Source: Salinicola rhizosphaerae (GTDB taxonomy: Bacteria > Pseudomonadota > Gammaproteobacteria > Pseudomonadales > Halomonadaceae). From it: 55,448 bases of DNA. Shown here piece by piece: positions 14,267 through 24,040 of this stretch (the stretch's first letter is position 1; each line of letters opens with the position of its first letter). Where the stretch lies: the NCBI RefSeq assembly GCF_014652715.1, contig NZ_BMZI01000002.1, positions 373,214-428,661 of the forward strand, in the 5' to 3' direction. The notes under the pieces are model-generated. The model saw nothing but the letters and a program-made list of their open reading frames with translations, did no database searches and was not told the DNA's origin. The position numbers and the translations under genes are program-made.

Positions 14267-15061
14267 CTAGTGCTTGAGCACGCGCGAGAGGAATGCCTGA
14301 GTGCGATCGTGCTGCGGTGTGTCGAAAAGCGCAGCCGGCGGGCCCTGTTCGACGATCTGGCCGTTGTGGACGAACACAACGCGATCGGCGACTTCGCGGG
14401 CGAAGCCCATCTCGTGTGTCACGATCATCATCGTCATGCCGTCATTGGCCAGTTCGCGCATGGCATCCAGCACTTCACCGATCATTTCGGGATCGAGCGC
14501 CGAGGTGGGCTCGTCGAACAGCATCAGGCGAGGTTCCATCGCCAGGGCACGCGCCAGCGCCACGCGCTGTTGCTGACCACCCGAGAGCTGGCCGGGAAAC
14601 TTGTCGGCCTGATCGATGATGCCGACCCGTTCGAGCAGGCGTCTGGCGGTATCGTCGGCCTGCTGCCGCGTCCAGCCACGGACCTTGCGCGGGGCCAGCG
14701 TCACGTTGTCGCGAATCGACAGGTGGGGAAACAGATTGAACTGCTGAAACACCATGCCGACTTCGGTACGCACTGCCTGCAGCGACTTGCCGCTGGCACC
14801 GTTGGGCGAGAGCGTGTTGCCGTCGACCTCGATCCGTCCTGACTGGAACGGCTCCAGGCCGTTGACGCAGCGAATCAGCGTCGATTTGCCCGAGCCGCTG
14901 GCACCGATGATCACCACCACTTCGCCAGGGGCGACCGAGAGGTCGATATCCCGCATCACGTGCAGTTCGCCGAAATGCTTGTTGACTCGCTCCATTCGCA
15001 CGATGGGCGTCGTGTCAGCCGTCTCGTCTGTCGGCCGGTTGCGTTTCACTTTGTCATTCAT
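14267..15061 (-). CDS. glnQ: Polar amino-acid (glutamine-type) ABC transporter ATP-binding protein
   Basis: This is the cytoplasmic ATPase of the importer encoded with the next two genes. Walker A is [18 protein letters not shown], the Q-loop is [10 protein letters not shown], the ABC signature is [16 protein letters not shown] and Walker B is [14 protein letters not shown]. The frame stays open far upstream, but the real start is the ATG at 15061. It overlaps the permease stop (ATGA) and gives 264 residues, slightly longer than E. coli GlnQ because of a polar N-terminal tail of about 20 residues. Substrate assignment rests on similarity of the permease to GlnP; other polar amino acids are possible. 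Confidence 0.9.
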   Translation of the reverse strand: MNDKVKRNRPTDETADTTPIVRMERVNKHFGELHVMRDIDLSVAPGEVVVIIGASGSGKSTLIRCVNGLEPFQSGRIEVDGNTLSPNGASGKSLQAVRTEVGMVFQQFNLFPHLSIRDNVTLAPRKVRGWTRQQADDTARRLLERVGIIDQADKFPGQLSGGQQQRVALARALAMEPRLMLFDEPTSALDPEMIGEVLDAMRELANDGMTMMIVTHEMGFAREVADRVVFVHNGQIVEQGPPAALFDTPQHDRTQAFLSRVLKH

Positions 15062-15726
15062 CCCACCAGCCCCTTGCGTTCGAGCAGACTCAGAGCCATC
15101 GACAGGCTCAGCGTGATCACCAGATAGAGCAGTGCGATCATGAAGTAGACCTCGAGTGCGGTGAACGTCTGGGCGATATAGACCTGGCCCTGACGGACCA
15201 GCTCGCCGACGCCGATCACCGAGAACAGCGAGGTGTCCTTGATGCTGACGATACCCTGATTGCCGAGTGCGGGAATCATGCGCTTGAGCGCCTGCGGCCA
15301 GACGATATAGCGGAAAGTCTGTCCTCCGGAGAGACCGAGTGACAGCCCGGCTTCGCGTTGACCGCGTTCGATCGACTGCACGCCACCGCGCACGATTTCG
15401 GAGATGTAGGCACCGGCGTTGAGCGCGATTGCGGCAATACCGGCAGTCAGGGCATTGATCGGCCCGCCGAGCAGCGACGGCAAGCCGTAGAAGATGAACA
15501 GCACCTGCACCAGTACCGGGGTGCCGCGGAAAACCTCGATATAGACGATCGCGGGATAGCGCAACCAGCGGGTCGGACTGATCCGCATGAGTCCGCAGAG
15601 AATGCCGACGACGAAGCCGATGGCGAGACCGGCGAAGGAGATCAGCAGAGTGTAGGGCAGGCCTTTGAGCAGGAAGGGCAGCGACGCGATCGCCGCCTGC
15701 CAGTCGAACTGGAAGTTGAATTCCAC
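15058..15726 (-). CDS. glnP: Polar amino-acid (glutamine-type) ABC transporter permease
   Basis: This inner-membrane permease of the HisMQ/GlnP family has 222 residues and about five membrane helices. The EAA loop that contacts the ATPase is in [20 protein letters not shown]. The segments [21 protein letters not shown] and [16 protein letters not shown] closely resemble E. coli GlnP as I recall it. Only one permease gene is present, so the channel is presumably a homodimer as in GlnHPQ. The gene overlaps the ATPase gene by four bases. Confidence 0.9.
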   Translation of the reverse strand: MEFNFQFDWQAAIASLPFLLKGLPYTLLISFAGLAIGFVVGILCGLMRISPTRWLRYPAIVYIEVFRGTPVLVQVLFIFYGLPSLLGGPINALTAGIAAIALNAGAYISEIVRGGVQSIERGQREAGLSLGLSGGQTFRYIVWPQALKRMIPALGNQGIVSIKDTSLFSVIGVGELVRQGQVYIAQTFTALEVYFMIALLYLVITLSLSMALSLLERKGLVG

Positions 15727-15824
15727 GCGGTATTTCCTCGACAGCGGTAGCGGGGAGCCTTGGCGACTCCACTAACCAGCGAGGCCGGAACGCTGGGTTC
15801 CGGCCTCGATTCGGACGATGGCGG

Positions 15825-16598
15825 TTACTTGGCGTCGGGTGCCTTGCCGAACCACTTCTCGTAGATCTCGTCGTAGGTGCCGTCTTCGTGCATGGACGCG
15901 AGGGCCTTGTTGGCCGGCTCGACCCAGTCGCTGCCCTTGGCGAAGGCAATGCCGTACTGCTGGCCTTCGTACATCGGGCCGACCACTTTCACCTTGCCCT
16001 GGCCTTTGGTCTGGGCGAAGTAACCGACGTTGGGCGCATCGTAGAAGACGGCGTCCGCACTACCGCCCATCAGGGCCATGTACATGTCGGAACTGCCTGG
16101 ATACGGCGTGATTTCCGCGTTGTCCCCGAGCTTCTTCTGCAGGTAGTCGTAGCTGGTGGAGCCGATCTTGGTGGCGATCCGCTTGCCGGCGAGGTCATCG
16201 AGCGAACTCGCGTCGCTCGACGCCGGAACCAGGACACGCAAGCCCGAGTCGTAGTAAGGATCGCTGAAGTCGACGATCTTCTGGCGTTCATCGGTGATGG
16301 TGATGCCGGCGATGGCCAGATCGACGTTGCCCGTCTGCACGGCAGGAATGATGCCGTTGAAATCCATGGTCTTGAGATCGATGTCGAACCCGGCGCGGTT
16401 GGCGATCTCGTGGAGCATGTCCATGTCGAAGCCGACCATTTCACCGCTGTCCTGATCCATCATCTCGAAGGGAACGAAGCTGGGATCGGTGGCGGCGTTC
16501 AGGGTATCGTCCTGGGCGTGGGCGAGCGTGGTAGCCCCCAGCGATAGCGCCATGGCGGGAATGGCCAGCCACTGGCCGATCGTGGTGTTGTTTTTCAT
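15825..16598 (-). CDS. glnH: Periplasmic amino-acid-binding protein
   Basis: This is the substrate-binding component of the importer (type-3 solute-binding family). The ATG at 16598 is chosen because GAGGAA lies just upstream and it begins a clean signal peptide ([20 protein letters not shown], cleavage near AHA-QDD); an in-frame start 11 codons earlier lacks this. The mature protein has the family motifs [21 protein letters not shown] and [13 protein letters not shown]. Length is 257 residues. It is first in the binding protein-permease-ATPase order, 98 bp from the permease. The exact ligand is inferred from GlnP-like context. Confidence 0.88.
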   Translation of the reverse strand: MKNNTTIGQWLAIPAMALSLGATTLAHAQDDTLNAATDPSFVPFEMMDQDSGEMVGFDMDMLHEIANRAGFDIDLKTMDFNGIIPAVQTGNVDLAIAGITITDERQKIVDFSDPYYDSGLRVLVPASSDASSLDDLAGKRIATKIGSTSYDYLQKKLGDNAEITPYPGSSDMYMALMGGSADAVFYDAPNVGYFAQTKGQGKVKVVGPMYEGQQYGIAFAKGSDWVEPANKALASMHEDGTYDEIYEKWFGKAPDAK

Positions 16599-16755
16599 GG
16601 TGTTCCTCAAGTTGTTGATTGGTTTCGACAATCACCATCTACCTTGAGGAAGAGTGTTACGGAACGTCAAGTCGACCTAGGTTTTGCTCGTCGAGAGCTG
16701 CACCAGGCCGAGTATCGGATCAAGTCCCGCCGTATCGGGTCAGACCGAGATCGCG

Positions 16756-17109
16756 TTAGACCGAGAAGGAGGCACCGCAGCCGCAGGTGGACTGGGCGTT
16801 GGGATTCTTGATGATGAAACGTGCGCCGGCGAGCCCCTCCTCGAAGTCGACCGTCGAGCCGACCAGATATTGATAGGAGAGCGAATCGATCACCATGCTG
16901 ACGCCGTCGTTATCGATGATCGTGTCGTCTTCGGCGGTCTGGTCGGCGAGATCGAACCCGTATTGAAAGCCGGAGCAGCCCCCGCCGGTCACGTAGACCC
17001 GCAGCTTGAGCGTTGCGTTGTTTTCTTCGGCGATCAGCGCCTTGACGCGCCTGGCCGCCGCGTCGGTGAAGAACATCGGCGTTGGAGCGAAGGACTCCAC
17101 TGTACTCAT
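16756..17109 (-). CDS. erpA: Iron-sulfur cluster insertion protein ErpA
   Basis: ErpA is an A-type carrier that passes Fe-S clusters to target enzymes, including those of isoprenoid synthesis. The three conserved cysteines are present: [11 protein letters not shown] and the C-terminal STCGCGASF. The ATG at 17109 has GAGGGAG seven bases upstream and gives 117 residues, the usual size; the longer open frame is not coding. A promoter with -35 and -10 boxes is visible upstream. Confidence 0.96.
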   Translation of the reverse strand: MSTVESFAPTPMFFTDAAARRVKALIAEENNATLKLRVYVTGGGCSGFQYGFDLADQTAEDDTIIDNDGVSMVIDSLSYQYLVGSTVDFEEGLAGARFIIKNPNAQSTCGCGASFSV

Positions 17110-17196
17110 CGTCACGCTCCCTCGAGAGGGCCGAGCCCGGTTCGACGGTGCTCGGCGGGTGAATCGGTCTGGCGGCAGCGCCGCGGATATCGACTC

Positions 17197-17226
17197 ATTA
17201 TCGGTAATACCCAGTAAAAGGGTCAA
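17197..17226 (-). promoter_or_regulatory. Promoter of erpA
   Basis: On the minus strand TTGACC (17226-17221), an 18-bp spacer and GATAAT (17202-17197) match sigma70 boxes at five of six positions each. It lies about 90 bp upstream of the erpA ATG in the 324-bp gap between erpA and the divergent clc gene. A possible plus-strand -10 for clc (TATGAT, 17281-17286) has no good -35. Nothing else was recognised in the gap. Confidence 0.7.
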
Positions 17227-17433
17227 CTTTGTCGGGTCCAGGGCTGCTCCGACAAGTCCGCGGAGCGGGGCCGATCGGTGTATGATGATTGCGCCGTCGT
17301 ACGCTCGCACGGTACGGCAGCCTCTTGATCGATGGCGAACCGGGCGCTGCAGGATCGAATGGCTCGTTCGTCATCGCTACGCCGGGCTGCGATCGATGAC
17401 AAGACGAGCGGTGAGTCGGGCAAGGAGAACGGT

Positions 17434-19197
17434 TTGTCGCGCGTGCCTCGGTTCGCTATGAAACGCCCCAGTCTCGAACGGTTTCGACGCCAGCTCGCGA
17501 GCGTCGATGCCATGCCGCAGCTCTGTATTCTCGGTATTCTCGCGGGCATTCTCACCGGCAGCGTCATGGTCGCGTTTCGCCTGCTGCTCAATTTTGGCGC
17601 GCTCTTCTTCATGCCGGATGCCGATCCCGAGGCGTTCGAGTCGCTGTCACCCTTTTTGAGAGCGGCACTGCCGCTTGCGGCGGTCGCGCTGATCGGCTTC
17701 TGGCTCTGGCCGCAGCCCGGCCGCGCCGCCAAGATGGGGATCAGTCACGTCATCGAGCGTCTCGCCTACCAGCAGGGGAAGATGCCGCTGCGCAACTGGG
17801 TCAATCAATGGTGGGTCGGCATCGTTTCCGTGCTCGGTGGCCTCTCGGCTGGTCGTGAGGGCCCCGCCATTCATCTGGGATCGGCCGCCTCGAGCTGGAT
17901 CGGTACGCGCCTGCGTCTGCCGCACAACAGTCTGCGCGTCCTGGTTGCCTGCGGCACGGCGGCGGGCATCGCCGCGTCTTTCAATACGCCGATCGCCGGT
18001 GTCATCTTCGCCATGGAAGTGGTGATGATGGAGTACACCATCGCCGGTTTCATGCCGGTCATTTTGGCCTCGACCATGGGCGCGCTGGTGTCGTGGACCG
18101 TCTACGGTGCCGAGCCTGCCTTCAGCGTCCCGCCGCTGCATCTGGATTCGCTGATGGACCTGCCGGGGATCGTGGTCACCGCACTGGTGGTGGGGTTGCT
18201 CGCGGGTGGATTCGTGCGGCTTTCCCAGGGCCACAGTGCGGTGACTCGACTGCCGTTTGCCCTGCGTCTGGGCGTCATCGGCCTGCTGACGGCCGCAGTC
18301 GCTTGGTGGTATCCCGAGGTGCAGGGGATCGGTTACGACAGCATCGATCGCATGCTCAACGGGAGCGTGGCGCTGGATGTCCTGTTGGTGCTGGCGGTGG
18401 GCAAGCTCGCGCTGACCGCGATCTGCATCGCCGGCGGCGTGCCGGTCGGCATCATCGGTCCGATGCTGGTGTCAGGCGCGGCCGTGGGCGCGCTGATGGG
18501 GGTGATCGGCGGCTCTCTGCTGCCGAGCGTGACCACGGCGCCGGATCTTTATGCGGTGCTGGGGATGGCGGCGATGATGGCGGCCGCGCTGCAGGCGCCG
18601 CTGGCGGCGCTGCTGGCGCTGCTCGAACTGACGCGCAATACCGAGATCGTGCTCCCCGGCATGCTGGCGGTCGTGGTGGCGGTGATGACGGCCCGCCAGC
18701 TCTGCCGCTGCCAGGGATTTTTCCTCTCCAGTCTCGCGCAGCAGGGTCTGCATCCGCTGCAGCAGCCGCTAATGCAGGCGCTCTCGAGGGTCGCGGTACC
18801 GGCGGTGATGGAACGCAATCTGGTACGCACGCCGCGGGTGATCGACCAGGAGCGGGCCAAGGCGCTGCTGGACTCCAAGCCCACCTGGCTGGTGATCACT
18901 CAGGATGACAAGGAGAAGCCGCCGTTGGCGATGAAGGCCGCCCATCTGGCGCGCGTGCTCCACGACGAGGCGTGGCTTGCCGAACACGAGCAGATCGATC
19001 TCGAGGAGGTGCCGGGACAGCGCCTCGATCTCGCTCCCGTGCATCTCGAAGCCACGCTGTCCGAGGCCTACGATACACTGACCGAATCGGGCGTCGATGC
19101 GCTCTACGTCGAACACACCACGGCGCCGATGATACGGCGGATTTCCGGTATCATCACGCGAGAAGCGATCGAGAACTACTATCGGCGCAAACGCTGA
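17434..19197 (+). CDS. ClC-family chloride channel/antiporter with C-terminal CBS region
   Basis: This is a multi-span ClC protein in the inner membrane. The gating-glutamate motif GREGPAIHLGS (about residue 145) and the GIIGP equivalent of GxFxP are present, so a proton-coupled mechanism is plausible. The usual GSGIP selectivity motif is replaced by KMGIS. The last about 130 residues form a cytoplasmic region with a CBS-like end (ATLSEAYDTLTESGVDAL). I place the start at TTG 17434 because AAGGAG lies six to seven bases upstream (587 residues); ATG 17458, eight codons later, has no comparable site. Divergent from erpA. In a halophile it may handle chloride or pH stress; that role is inference. 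Confidence 0.88.
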   Translation: MSRVPRFAMKRPSLERFRRQLASVDAMPQLCILGILAGILTGSVMVAFRLLLNFGALFFMPDADPEAFESLSPFLRAALPLAAVALIGFWLWPQPGRAAKMGISHVIERLAYQQGKMPLRNWVNQWWVGIVSVLGGLSAGREGPAIHLGSAASSWIGTRLRLPHNSLRVLVACGTAAGIAASFNTPIAGVIFAMEVVMMEYTIAGFMPVILASTMGALVSWTVYGAEPAFSVPPLHLDSLMDLPGIVVTALVVGLLAGGFVRLSQGHSAVTRLPFALRLGVIGLLTAAVAWWYPEVQGIGYDSIDRMLNGSVALDVLLVLAVGKLALTAICIAGGVPVGIIGPMLVSGAAVGALMGVIGGSLLPSVTTAPDLYAVLGMAAMMAAALQAPLAALLALLELTRNTEIVLPGMLAVVVAVMTARQLCRCQGFFLSSLAQQGLHPLQQPLMQALSRVAVPAVMERNLVRTPRVIDQERAKALLDSKPTWLVITQDDKEKPPLAMKAAHLARVLHDEAWLAEHEQIDLEEVPGQRLDLAPVHLEATLSEAYDTLTESGVDALYVEHTTAPMIRRISGIITREAIENYYRRKR

Positions 19198-19250
19198 TGA
19201 GCGCTGTCGCAAGCGTTGATGAGCCGACACGATCGAAGAGGAGAGCACCG

Positions 19251-19370
19251 ATGCGATATCCGACTGGCTGCCTCGTTGACCGATCGAATGGGCTGGAAAG
19301 AGCAGTGATGCTGGCGACGAGAGAATTCGTCGCGAGTGCTGATGGCGCCAGCCGCGGAGTGGCGCCATGA
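19251..19370 (+). CDS. Candidate 39-residue small protein upstream of thiD
   Basis: An ATG at 19251 follows a strong ribosome site (GAGGAGAG, about six bases away). It opens a 39-codon frame whose TGA overlaps the thiD ATG (ATGA). The peptide begins MRYPTGCLVDRSNGLERAV and resembles no family I know. Strong Shine-Dalgarno plus a stop-start overlap suggest either a small protein or a leader whose translation is coupled to thiD. There is no TPP riboswitch core in this gap. It could still be chance. Confidence 0.45.
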   Translation: MRYPTGCLVDRSNGLERAVMLATREFVASADGASRGVAP

Positions 19371-20194
19371 TTCGCTATGACGATAAACCCGTTGTCATGA
19401 TTCTGGCGGGTCACGATCCCAGTGGTGGCGCCGGCCTGGTCGCCGATGCCGAAGCGGTGCGCGGCTGCGGCGGCTGGCCGGTGACGGTGCCCACCGCCAT
19501 GACGGTGCAATCGACGCGCGACGTCATTGACGTCGAAGCCTGTCGCGGCGATTTCATCCGTCGCGCGGCCCGGGCACTGCTCGATGATTTTCGCGTCAGT
19601 GCGATCAAGGTCGGCCTGATTCCCGATCTGGAAGTCTTGGAGGCGGTGATTGACGTGGCGCGGATGGCGCCCGGCGTGCCGCTGATCCTCGATCCGGTCG
19701 TGGCGAGCGGCGCGGGAACCGAGTTATCCACACCCGGTCTGGCCGAGACGCTCCGAAGCCGACTGCTACCGCTTGTGGATATCCTGACGCCCAATCGTCG
19801 CGAGCTGGCGCTGCTCGCCGCGGCGCCGGAGGCCGACGAGGTCACCCAGGTGGTGGAGATCATGTCGCTTGGCTGCGCTGCGGTGCTGGTTACCGGTACC
19901 GATCCGCTGGAGGGAGAAGCGGCAGCCGGTAATGTCGTGCATACCCTGCATACGCCGGAGCTCAATCGTCAGTGGCAGTGGCCGCGTCTGCCGGCCAACT
20001 ATCACGGCTCCGGCTGTACGCTGGCTTCTGCGCTCGCCTCGCGGCTGGCGGCTGGCGAGGGGCTGGCCGCTGCCTGCGCCCAGGCGCAGCGGTTTACCTG
20101 GGATACGCTCGACAATGCCCTGGCGCTTGGCCAGGGGCAGTACCTGCCGGACCGCGCCTGGCGGGCGCCAGATTTCGATGCCACGCTGGAGTGA
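19367..20194 (+). CDS. thiD: Hydroxymethylpyrimidine / phosphomethylpyrimidine kinase
   Basis: ThiD phosphorylates the pyrimidine precursor of thiamine twice. The 275-residue ribokinase-fold protein has the N-terminal substrate motif AGHDPSGGAGLVADAEAV and the C-terminal anion-hole/catalytic motif NYHGSGCTLASALASRLA. GGAG lies upstream of the ATG. It is followed two bases later by thiE, so the two successive steps of thiamine phosphate assembly are co-transcribed. A perfect DnaA box lies inside the gene (19734-19742). Confidence 0.95.
   Translation: MIRYDDKPVVMILAGHDPSGGAGLVADAEAVRGCGGWPVTVPTAMTVQSTRDVIDVEACRGDFIRRAARALLDDFRVSAIKVGLIPDLEVLEAVIDVARMAPGVPLILDPVVASGAGTELSTPGLAETLRSRLLPLVDILTPNRRELALLAAAPEADEVTQVVEIMSLGCAAVLVTGTDPLEGEAAAGNVVHTLHTPELNRQWQWPRLPANYHGSGCTLASALASRLAAGEGLAAACAQAQRFTWDTLDNALALGQGQYLPDRAWRAPDFDATLE
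19734..19742 (+). promoter_or_regulatory. Perfect DnaA box inside thiD
   Basis: TTATCCACA, exact consensus, within thiD. A one-mismatch box (TGTGGATAT) lies about 50 bp further on. It is far from both origin-like spacers, so any role would be in DnaA titration rather than origin melting. Confidence 0.35.
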
Positions 20195-20196
20195 TC

Positions 20197-20874
20197 ATGG
20201 TCGCCGCTCTCGATAACCCCGCGCTGCGCGGGATCTATGCCATTACCGATAGCCACCTGCTGCCTGACGACCGAAGCCTGCTCGGCGCCTGCGAGACGGC
20301 GCTCGAAGCCGGCATTGCCCTGCTGCAATACCGCGACAAGTCTGCTGACGACGCCCTGCGCTGGCGCCAGAGCGACGCCCTGGCCGCGCTTTGCGAGCGT
20401 CATGCGGTGCCGCTGATCATCAATGACGACCTCGCGCTGGCGCAGCGGCTTCAGCAGCGGTGGGGCGCGAGCATCGGCCTTCATCTGGGGCAGGAGGATG
20501 CCAGGCTGAGCGAGGCACGCGAACGGCTGGGCGGGGCGGCGATCATCGGCGCGACCTGCTACGATTCGACCCGACTCGCGACGGCGGCGGCGCAAGCGGG
20601 GGCGAGTTATCTCGCGTTCGGACGCTTTTTCGCCTCGAAGACCAAGCCCGAGGCTTCCCCGGCGCGGCTTTCGGTGCTGTCGGAAGTGGCAACCCTGGGA
20701 TTGCCGCGTGTCGCCATCGGCGGCATCGACATCGATACCGCCGGCCAGGCGCGCGCCGCCGGTGCGGAGATGCTGGCGGTGGTTCATGCCATTTTCGGCA
20801 TGCCCGATATCGCCGGCGCCGTTCGTGCGCTTGCGACCGCAGTGGATGCCACTGCCGCCGTCGGCCAACGTTAA
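20197..20874 (+). CDS. thiE: Thiamine phosphate synthase
   Basis: ThiE couples the pyrimidine diphosphate made by ThiD to the thiazole phosphate. The TIM-barrel protein has 225 residues from the ATG at 20197. Motifs are [45 protein letters not shown] and the phosphate-binding [11 protein letters not shown]. The start lies two bases beyond the thiD stop. A longer in-frame extension upstream overlaps thiD and is not coding. Next gene is hemL, 31 bp downstream. Confidence 0.96.
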   Translation: MVAALDNPALRGIYAITDSHLLPDDRSLLGACETALEAGIALLQYRDKSADDALRWRQSDALAALCERHAVPLIINDDLALAQRLQQRWGASIGLHLGQEDARLSEARERLGGAAIIGATCYDSTRLATAAAQAGASYLAFGRFFASKTKPEASPARLSVLSEVATLGLPRVAIGGIDIDTAGQARAAGAEMLAVVHAIFGMPDIAGAVRALATAVDATAAVGQR

Positions 20875-20905
20875 TTTTGTCACTGTTTCTGCGAGAGAAT
20901 ACGAC

Positions 20906-22192
20906 ATGACCACTTCCGCCGAACTCTTCGAACGCGCCTGTCGCCATATTCCTGGCGGGGTCAACTCGCCGGTGCGCGCCTTCAAGGGCATGTCGCGCTC
21001 GCCGATCTTCGTCGAGCGCGCCCAGGGCGCCTACCTCTACGATGTCGAAGGGCAGCGTTACATCGACTATGTCGGTTCCTGGGGGCCGATGATCACCGGT
21101 CATGCCGATCCCGAAGTGCTGACGGCCGTGCGCGAGCGCCTCGATAGCGGCCTGTCGTTCGGCACGCCCACGGCGATCGAGACCACCATGGCCGACCTGA
21201 TCTGCGAGATCATGCCGTCGATGGATATGGTGCGCATGGTCAACTCCGGCACCGAAGCGACGATGTCCGCGATTCGCTTGGCTCGCGGGTTCACCGGGCG
21301 TGACAAGATCGTCAAGTTCGAGGGCAACTACCATGGGCATTCCGACTCTCTGCTGGTCAAGGCCGGGTCGGGGGCTCTGACACACGGCGAACCGAGCTCC
21401 CCGGGCGTTCCGGCGTCGCTGGCCGAGCACACCATCACCCTTTCCTACAACGATATCGACGCCGTTCACGACTGTTTCGAGTCGATCGGCGATCAGATCG
21501 CCGGCATCATCGTCGAGCCCGTTGCGGGAAACATGAACTGCATTCCGCCGCAGCCCGGTTTTCTGAAGGCGCTGCGCGAGGTGTGTGACGCTCACGCTGC
21601 CGTGCTGATCTTCGACGAGGTAATGACCGGTTTCCGCGTGGCGCTGGGTGGCGCTCAGGCGCATTACGGCATCACCCCCGATCTCACTTGCCTCGGCAAG
21701 ATCGTCGGCGGCGGCATGCCGGTCGGCGCTTTTGGCGGCAAGCGCGAGATCATGGAGCAGATATCGCCGCTGGGTCCGGTCTATCAGGCGGGCACGCTCT
21801 CCGGCAATCCGCTGGCCATGGCGGCAGGCATCACGCTGCTCGAGAAGATTCGTCAGCCTGGTTTCCACGACGCTCTCGCCACGCGGGTCGATACGCTGTG
21901 CGATGGGCTTCAGGCACGCGCCGACGCAGCCGGCGTGGAGTTGATCACGCAGCGTGCCGGTGGCATGTTCGGACTTTTCTTCACCGCGCAGCAGCGGGTC
22001 GACAACTTCGCCCAGGCGACGGCCTGCGATGCCCAGGCGTTTCGCGATTTCTTCTCGAAAATGCTCGAGAGTGGTGTCTACCTGGCGCCGTCACCGTTCG
22101 AGGCCGGTTTCATGTCGAGCGCGCACACGCATGACGACATTCAAGCGACGCTGACCGCCAGCGAGCGCGCCTTCGCTGTCCTGCGTCCATGA
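20906..22192 (+). CDS. hemL: Glutamate-1-semialdehyde 2,1-aminomutase
   Basis: HemL converts glutamate-1-semialdehyde to 5-aminolevulinate, the first committed intermediate of tetrapyrroles. It is a PLP class-III aminotransferase-fold enzyme of 428 residues. The N-terminus [20 protein letters not shown] is diagnostic. The PLP lysine lies in [17 protein letters not shown] and the substrate loop is [16 protein letters not shown]. The ATG at 20906 has GAGAGA upstream. Clustering with thiD and thiE is also seen in pseudomonads. Confidence 0.97.
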   Translation: MTTSAELFERACRHIPGGVNSPVRAFKGMSRSPIFVERAQGAYLYDVEGQRYIDYVGSWGPMITGHADPEVLTAVRERLDSGLSFGTPTAIETTMADLICEIMPSMDMVRMVNSGTEATMSAIRLARGFTGRDKIVKFEGNYHGHSDSLLVKAGSGALTHGEPSSPGVPASLAEHTITLSYNDIDAVHDCFESIGDQIAGIIVEPVAGNMNCIPPQPGFLKALREVCDAHAAVLIFDEVMTGFRVALGGAQAHYGITPDLTCLGKIVGGGMPVGAFGGKREIMEQISPLGPVYQAGTLSGNPLAMAAGITLLEKIRQPGFHDALATRVDTLCDGLQARADAAGVELITQRAGGMFGLFFTAQQRVDNFAQATACDAQAFRDFFSKMLESGVYLAPSPFEAGFMSSAHTHDDIQATLTASERAFAVLRP

Positions 22193-22347
22193 CGATCTGG
22201 GGTTCTGTCGTCGGCGTGATGGTCGGCGACGTGTGAGAGGCCCTCGAGGCCTTGGCTGTCATCGCGTCGATTGTCAGCCATGCAACGATCGGTGACGGAT
22301 CGGACAGCTATGGAACGGGCAGTTATTCAACCACTGGGAGAGAATGC

Positions 22348-23913
22348 ATGAGCCGGACGCTGATTGAGGCGCTCAAGGAGAGCGACTGTTTCGATCACCC
22401 GATCGGCGCCGTCGACGTGTTCGAGACCCCGATCTCCTGGGTCGTGCTGACGGGCGAATACGCCTACAAGATCAAGAAGCCGCTGGATTACGGCACCTTT
22501 CTCGACTTCTCCACGCTGGAAAAGCGCCACCAGCTCTGTGAGCAGGAAGTCGCGCTCAACCGTCGCGTCGCGCCTGCGCTCTATCTCGGCTGTGTCGCGA
22601 TTTCCGGTAGCGAGACGGCGCCTCGGGTCAACGATGACAGTGCGCCGATCGAGTATGCCGTCAAGATGCGGCAGTTCAGCAGCCGCCATCTGCTCAGCTC
22701 GCTTCAGGCCAGCGGGGAGCTGTCGGTCGAGCTGATCGACGACCTGATCGATCAGCTGGTTGCGCTCCACGAGTCTGCCGCACGCGTCGACGAGCAGAGC
22801 CCTTACGGTTCGCCCGAGCATATTCGACAGATGCTGGTGGAGGAGTTCGAGCTGATCGAGTCGCTACTCCAGACGCCGGCCGATCTGGCCGACCTCGAGC
22901 GCGTGAAGACCCTGAGTCTCGAGAGCTTCGCCCGGCTCGAACCGATTCTCGAAGCGCGTCGGCGCGACGGCTTCATCCGTGAAAGTCATGGTGATATTCA
23001 CCTTGGTAATGCAGTGCGCTTCGAAGGGCGCGCGATTCTCTTCAACGGCATCGAGTTCAACGAGCGTCTGCGCTGGTGCGACGTCGCCTGCGAGCTCGCG
23101 TTTCTGATCATGGATCTGGAAGCTCGCGGCGAGCATGAATTCGCCCATTACGCGCTCAATCGCTATCTCGAGCTATCCGGCGACTATCCGGTCGTGCGGC
23201 TGCTCAACTTCTACAAGCGTCACCGGGCGCTGCTGCGCGCCCGTATCGAGCTGGTGAGAGACCACGACGCCGGTCTGATCGACGATCTTCCCCCGCAGGC
23301 CGAACCGATCGACGTCTTCCGCCGTTTTCTGGCGATGGCGCGCGACTACAGCGAGTTCCGTTTTCCGTATCTGATTCTCGCCGTCGGCGTTTCGGGCAGC
23401 GGCAAGAGCCGATTCACCGAGGAGATCGTGCGGCGGCTGGGTGGGGTGAGAATTCGCTCCGACGTCGAGCGCAAGCGTCTATTCGACTTCACGTCGGCGC
23501 CTGCCGATGCGCGGGAGGTCTACAGCGAGGCCGCGACCGATCAGACCTATCGCCGACTGGCGGCGCTGACGGGGAGTGTGCTGGAGGCCGGGTTACCGGT
23601 CTGTGTCGACGCGACCTGTCTGCTGCAGGAGCAGCGCAAGCGGCTGCGATTCGAGGCGGAGAAACGTGGGCTGCCGGTGTTGATGGTCAGCTTCGAGGCC
23701 GATCAATCGACGTTGCGCGCACGTATCGTCAAACGCGCAAGACGCAGCGGCGAATCATCCGAGAAGAGTCTATCGGTGCTCGAGCATCAGTTGGCGCGCT
23801 TCGAGCCGTTCGAGAGCGACGAGACGACCCATCTGGTCCACCTGGATACCACGGCGCCCGATGCCAACCTGACGCTGGCGTCATTGATCCAGGAGCGCAT
23901 GCGGCTCAACTGA
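22348..23913 (+). CDS. Aminoglycoside phosphotransferase-like / AAA ATPase fusion protein
   Basis: The 521-residue protein has two enzyme-like halves. Residues about 1-345 resemble the aminoglycoside phosphotransferase/choline kinase fold: a lysine-containing strand (AYKIKKPLDYGTFLDF) and the catalytic loop SHGDIHLGN. Residues about 350-521 are a P-loop kinase domain with Walker A VGVSGSGKSRFTEEI and a nucleoside-kinase-like RSDVERKRLF. The ATG at 22348 has GGGAG nine bases upstream. Homologues of this fusion are widespread in proteobacteria, but I know of no established substrate, and there is no reason to read it as antibiotic resistance. It is followed by a large inverted repeat, then a convergent regulator. 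Confidence 0.85.
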   Translation: MSRTLIEALKESDCFDHPIGAVDVFETPISWVVLTGEYAYKIKKPLDYGTFLDFSTLEKRHQLCEQEVALNRRVAPALYLGCVAISGSETAPRVNDDSAPIEYAVKMRQFSSRHLLSSLQASGELSVELIDDLIDQLVALHESAARVDEQSPYGSPEHIRQMLVEEFELIESLLQTPADLADLERVKTLSLESFARLEPILEARRRDGFIRESHGDIHLGNAVRFEGRAILFNGIEFNERLRWCDVACELAFLIMDLEARGEHEFAHYALNRYLELSGDYPVVRLLNFYKRHRALLRARIELVRDHDAGLIDDLPPQAEPIDVFRRFLAMARDYSEFRFPYLILAVGVSGSGKSRFTEEIVRRLGGVRIRSDVERKRLFDFTSAPADAREVYSEAATDQTYRRLAALTGSVLEAGLPVCVDATCLLQEQRKRLRFEAEKRGLPVLMVSFEADQSTLRARIVKRARRSGESSEKSLSVLEHQLARFEPFESDETTHLVHLDTTAPDANLTLASLIQERMRLN

Positions 23914-23920
23914 CAGCAAC

Positions 23921-23968
23921 ATCGAACGCGACGGGAGTAGCGATTGGCGACTCCCTTCGCGATTCGAT
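23921..23968. terminator. Long inverted repeat between convergent genes
   Basis: ATCGAA-CGCGACGGGAGT (from 23921) pairs with ACTCCCTTCGCGATTCGAT (23950-23968) to give a stem of about 18 bp with one mismatch and one bulge, around an 11-base loop. It starts eight bases after the upstream stop. There is no T-run, so it may block read-through or stabilise the 3' end rather than act as a classic terminator. Confidence 0.6.
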
Positions 23969-24040
23969 GTCGATGGCGGCATCAGCCATCGTGCCACTCA
24001 CGAACCTTTCCACTGACCTCTTTTCGAGATAACGCGAGAT

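Noticed and set aside
14267-15949. A 560-codon frame that would fuse an N-terminal extension to the GlnQ-like ATPase.
   Set aside because: The extra part is Arg/Pro-rich out-of-frame reading of the permease; the ATG at 15061 overlapping the permease stop is the real start.
16712-16742. Imperfect direct repeat GTATCGGATCA / GTATCGGGTCA, 20 bp apart, after erpA.
   Set aside because: Short, one mismatch, and placed at a gene end; no function suggested.
19198-19366. Looked for a TPP riboswitch upstream of thiD.
   Set aside because: No conserved CUGAGA or ACCUGA...GGAUAAUGCCAGCG-type core was found.
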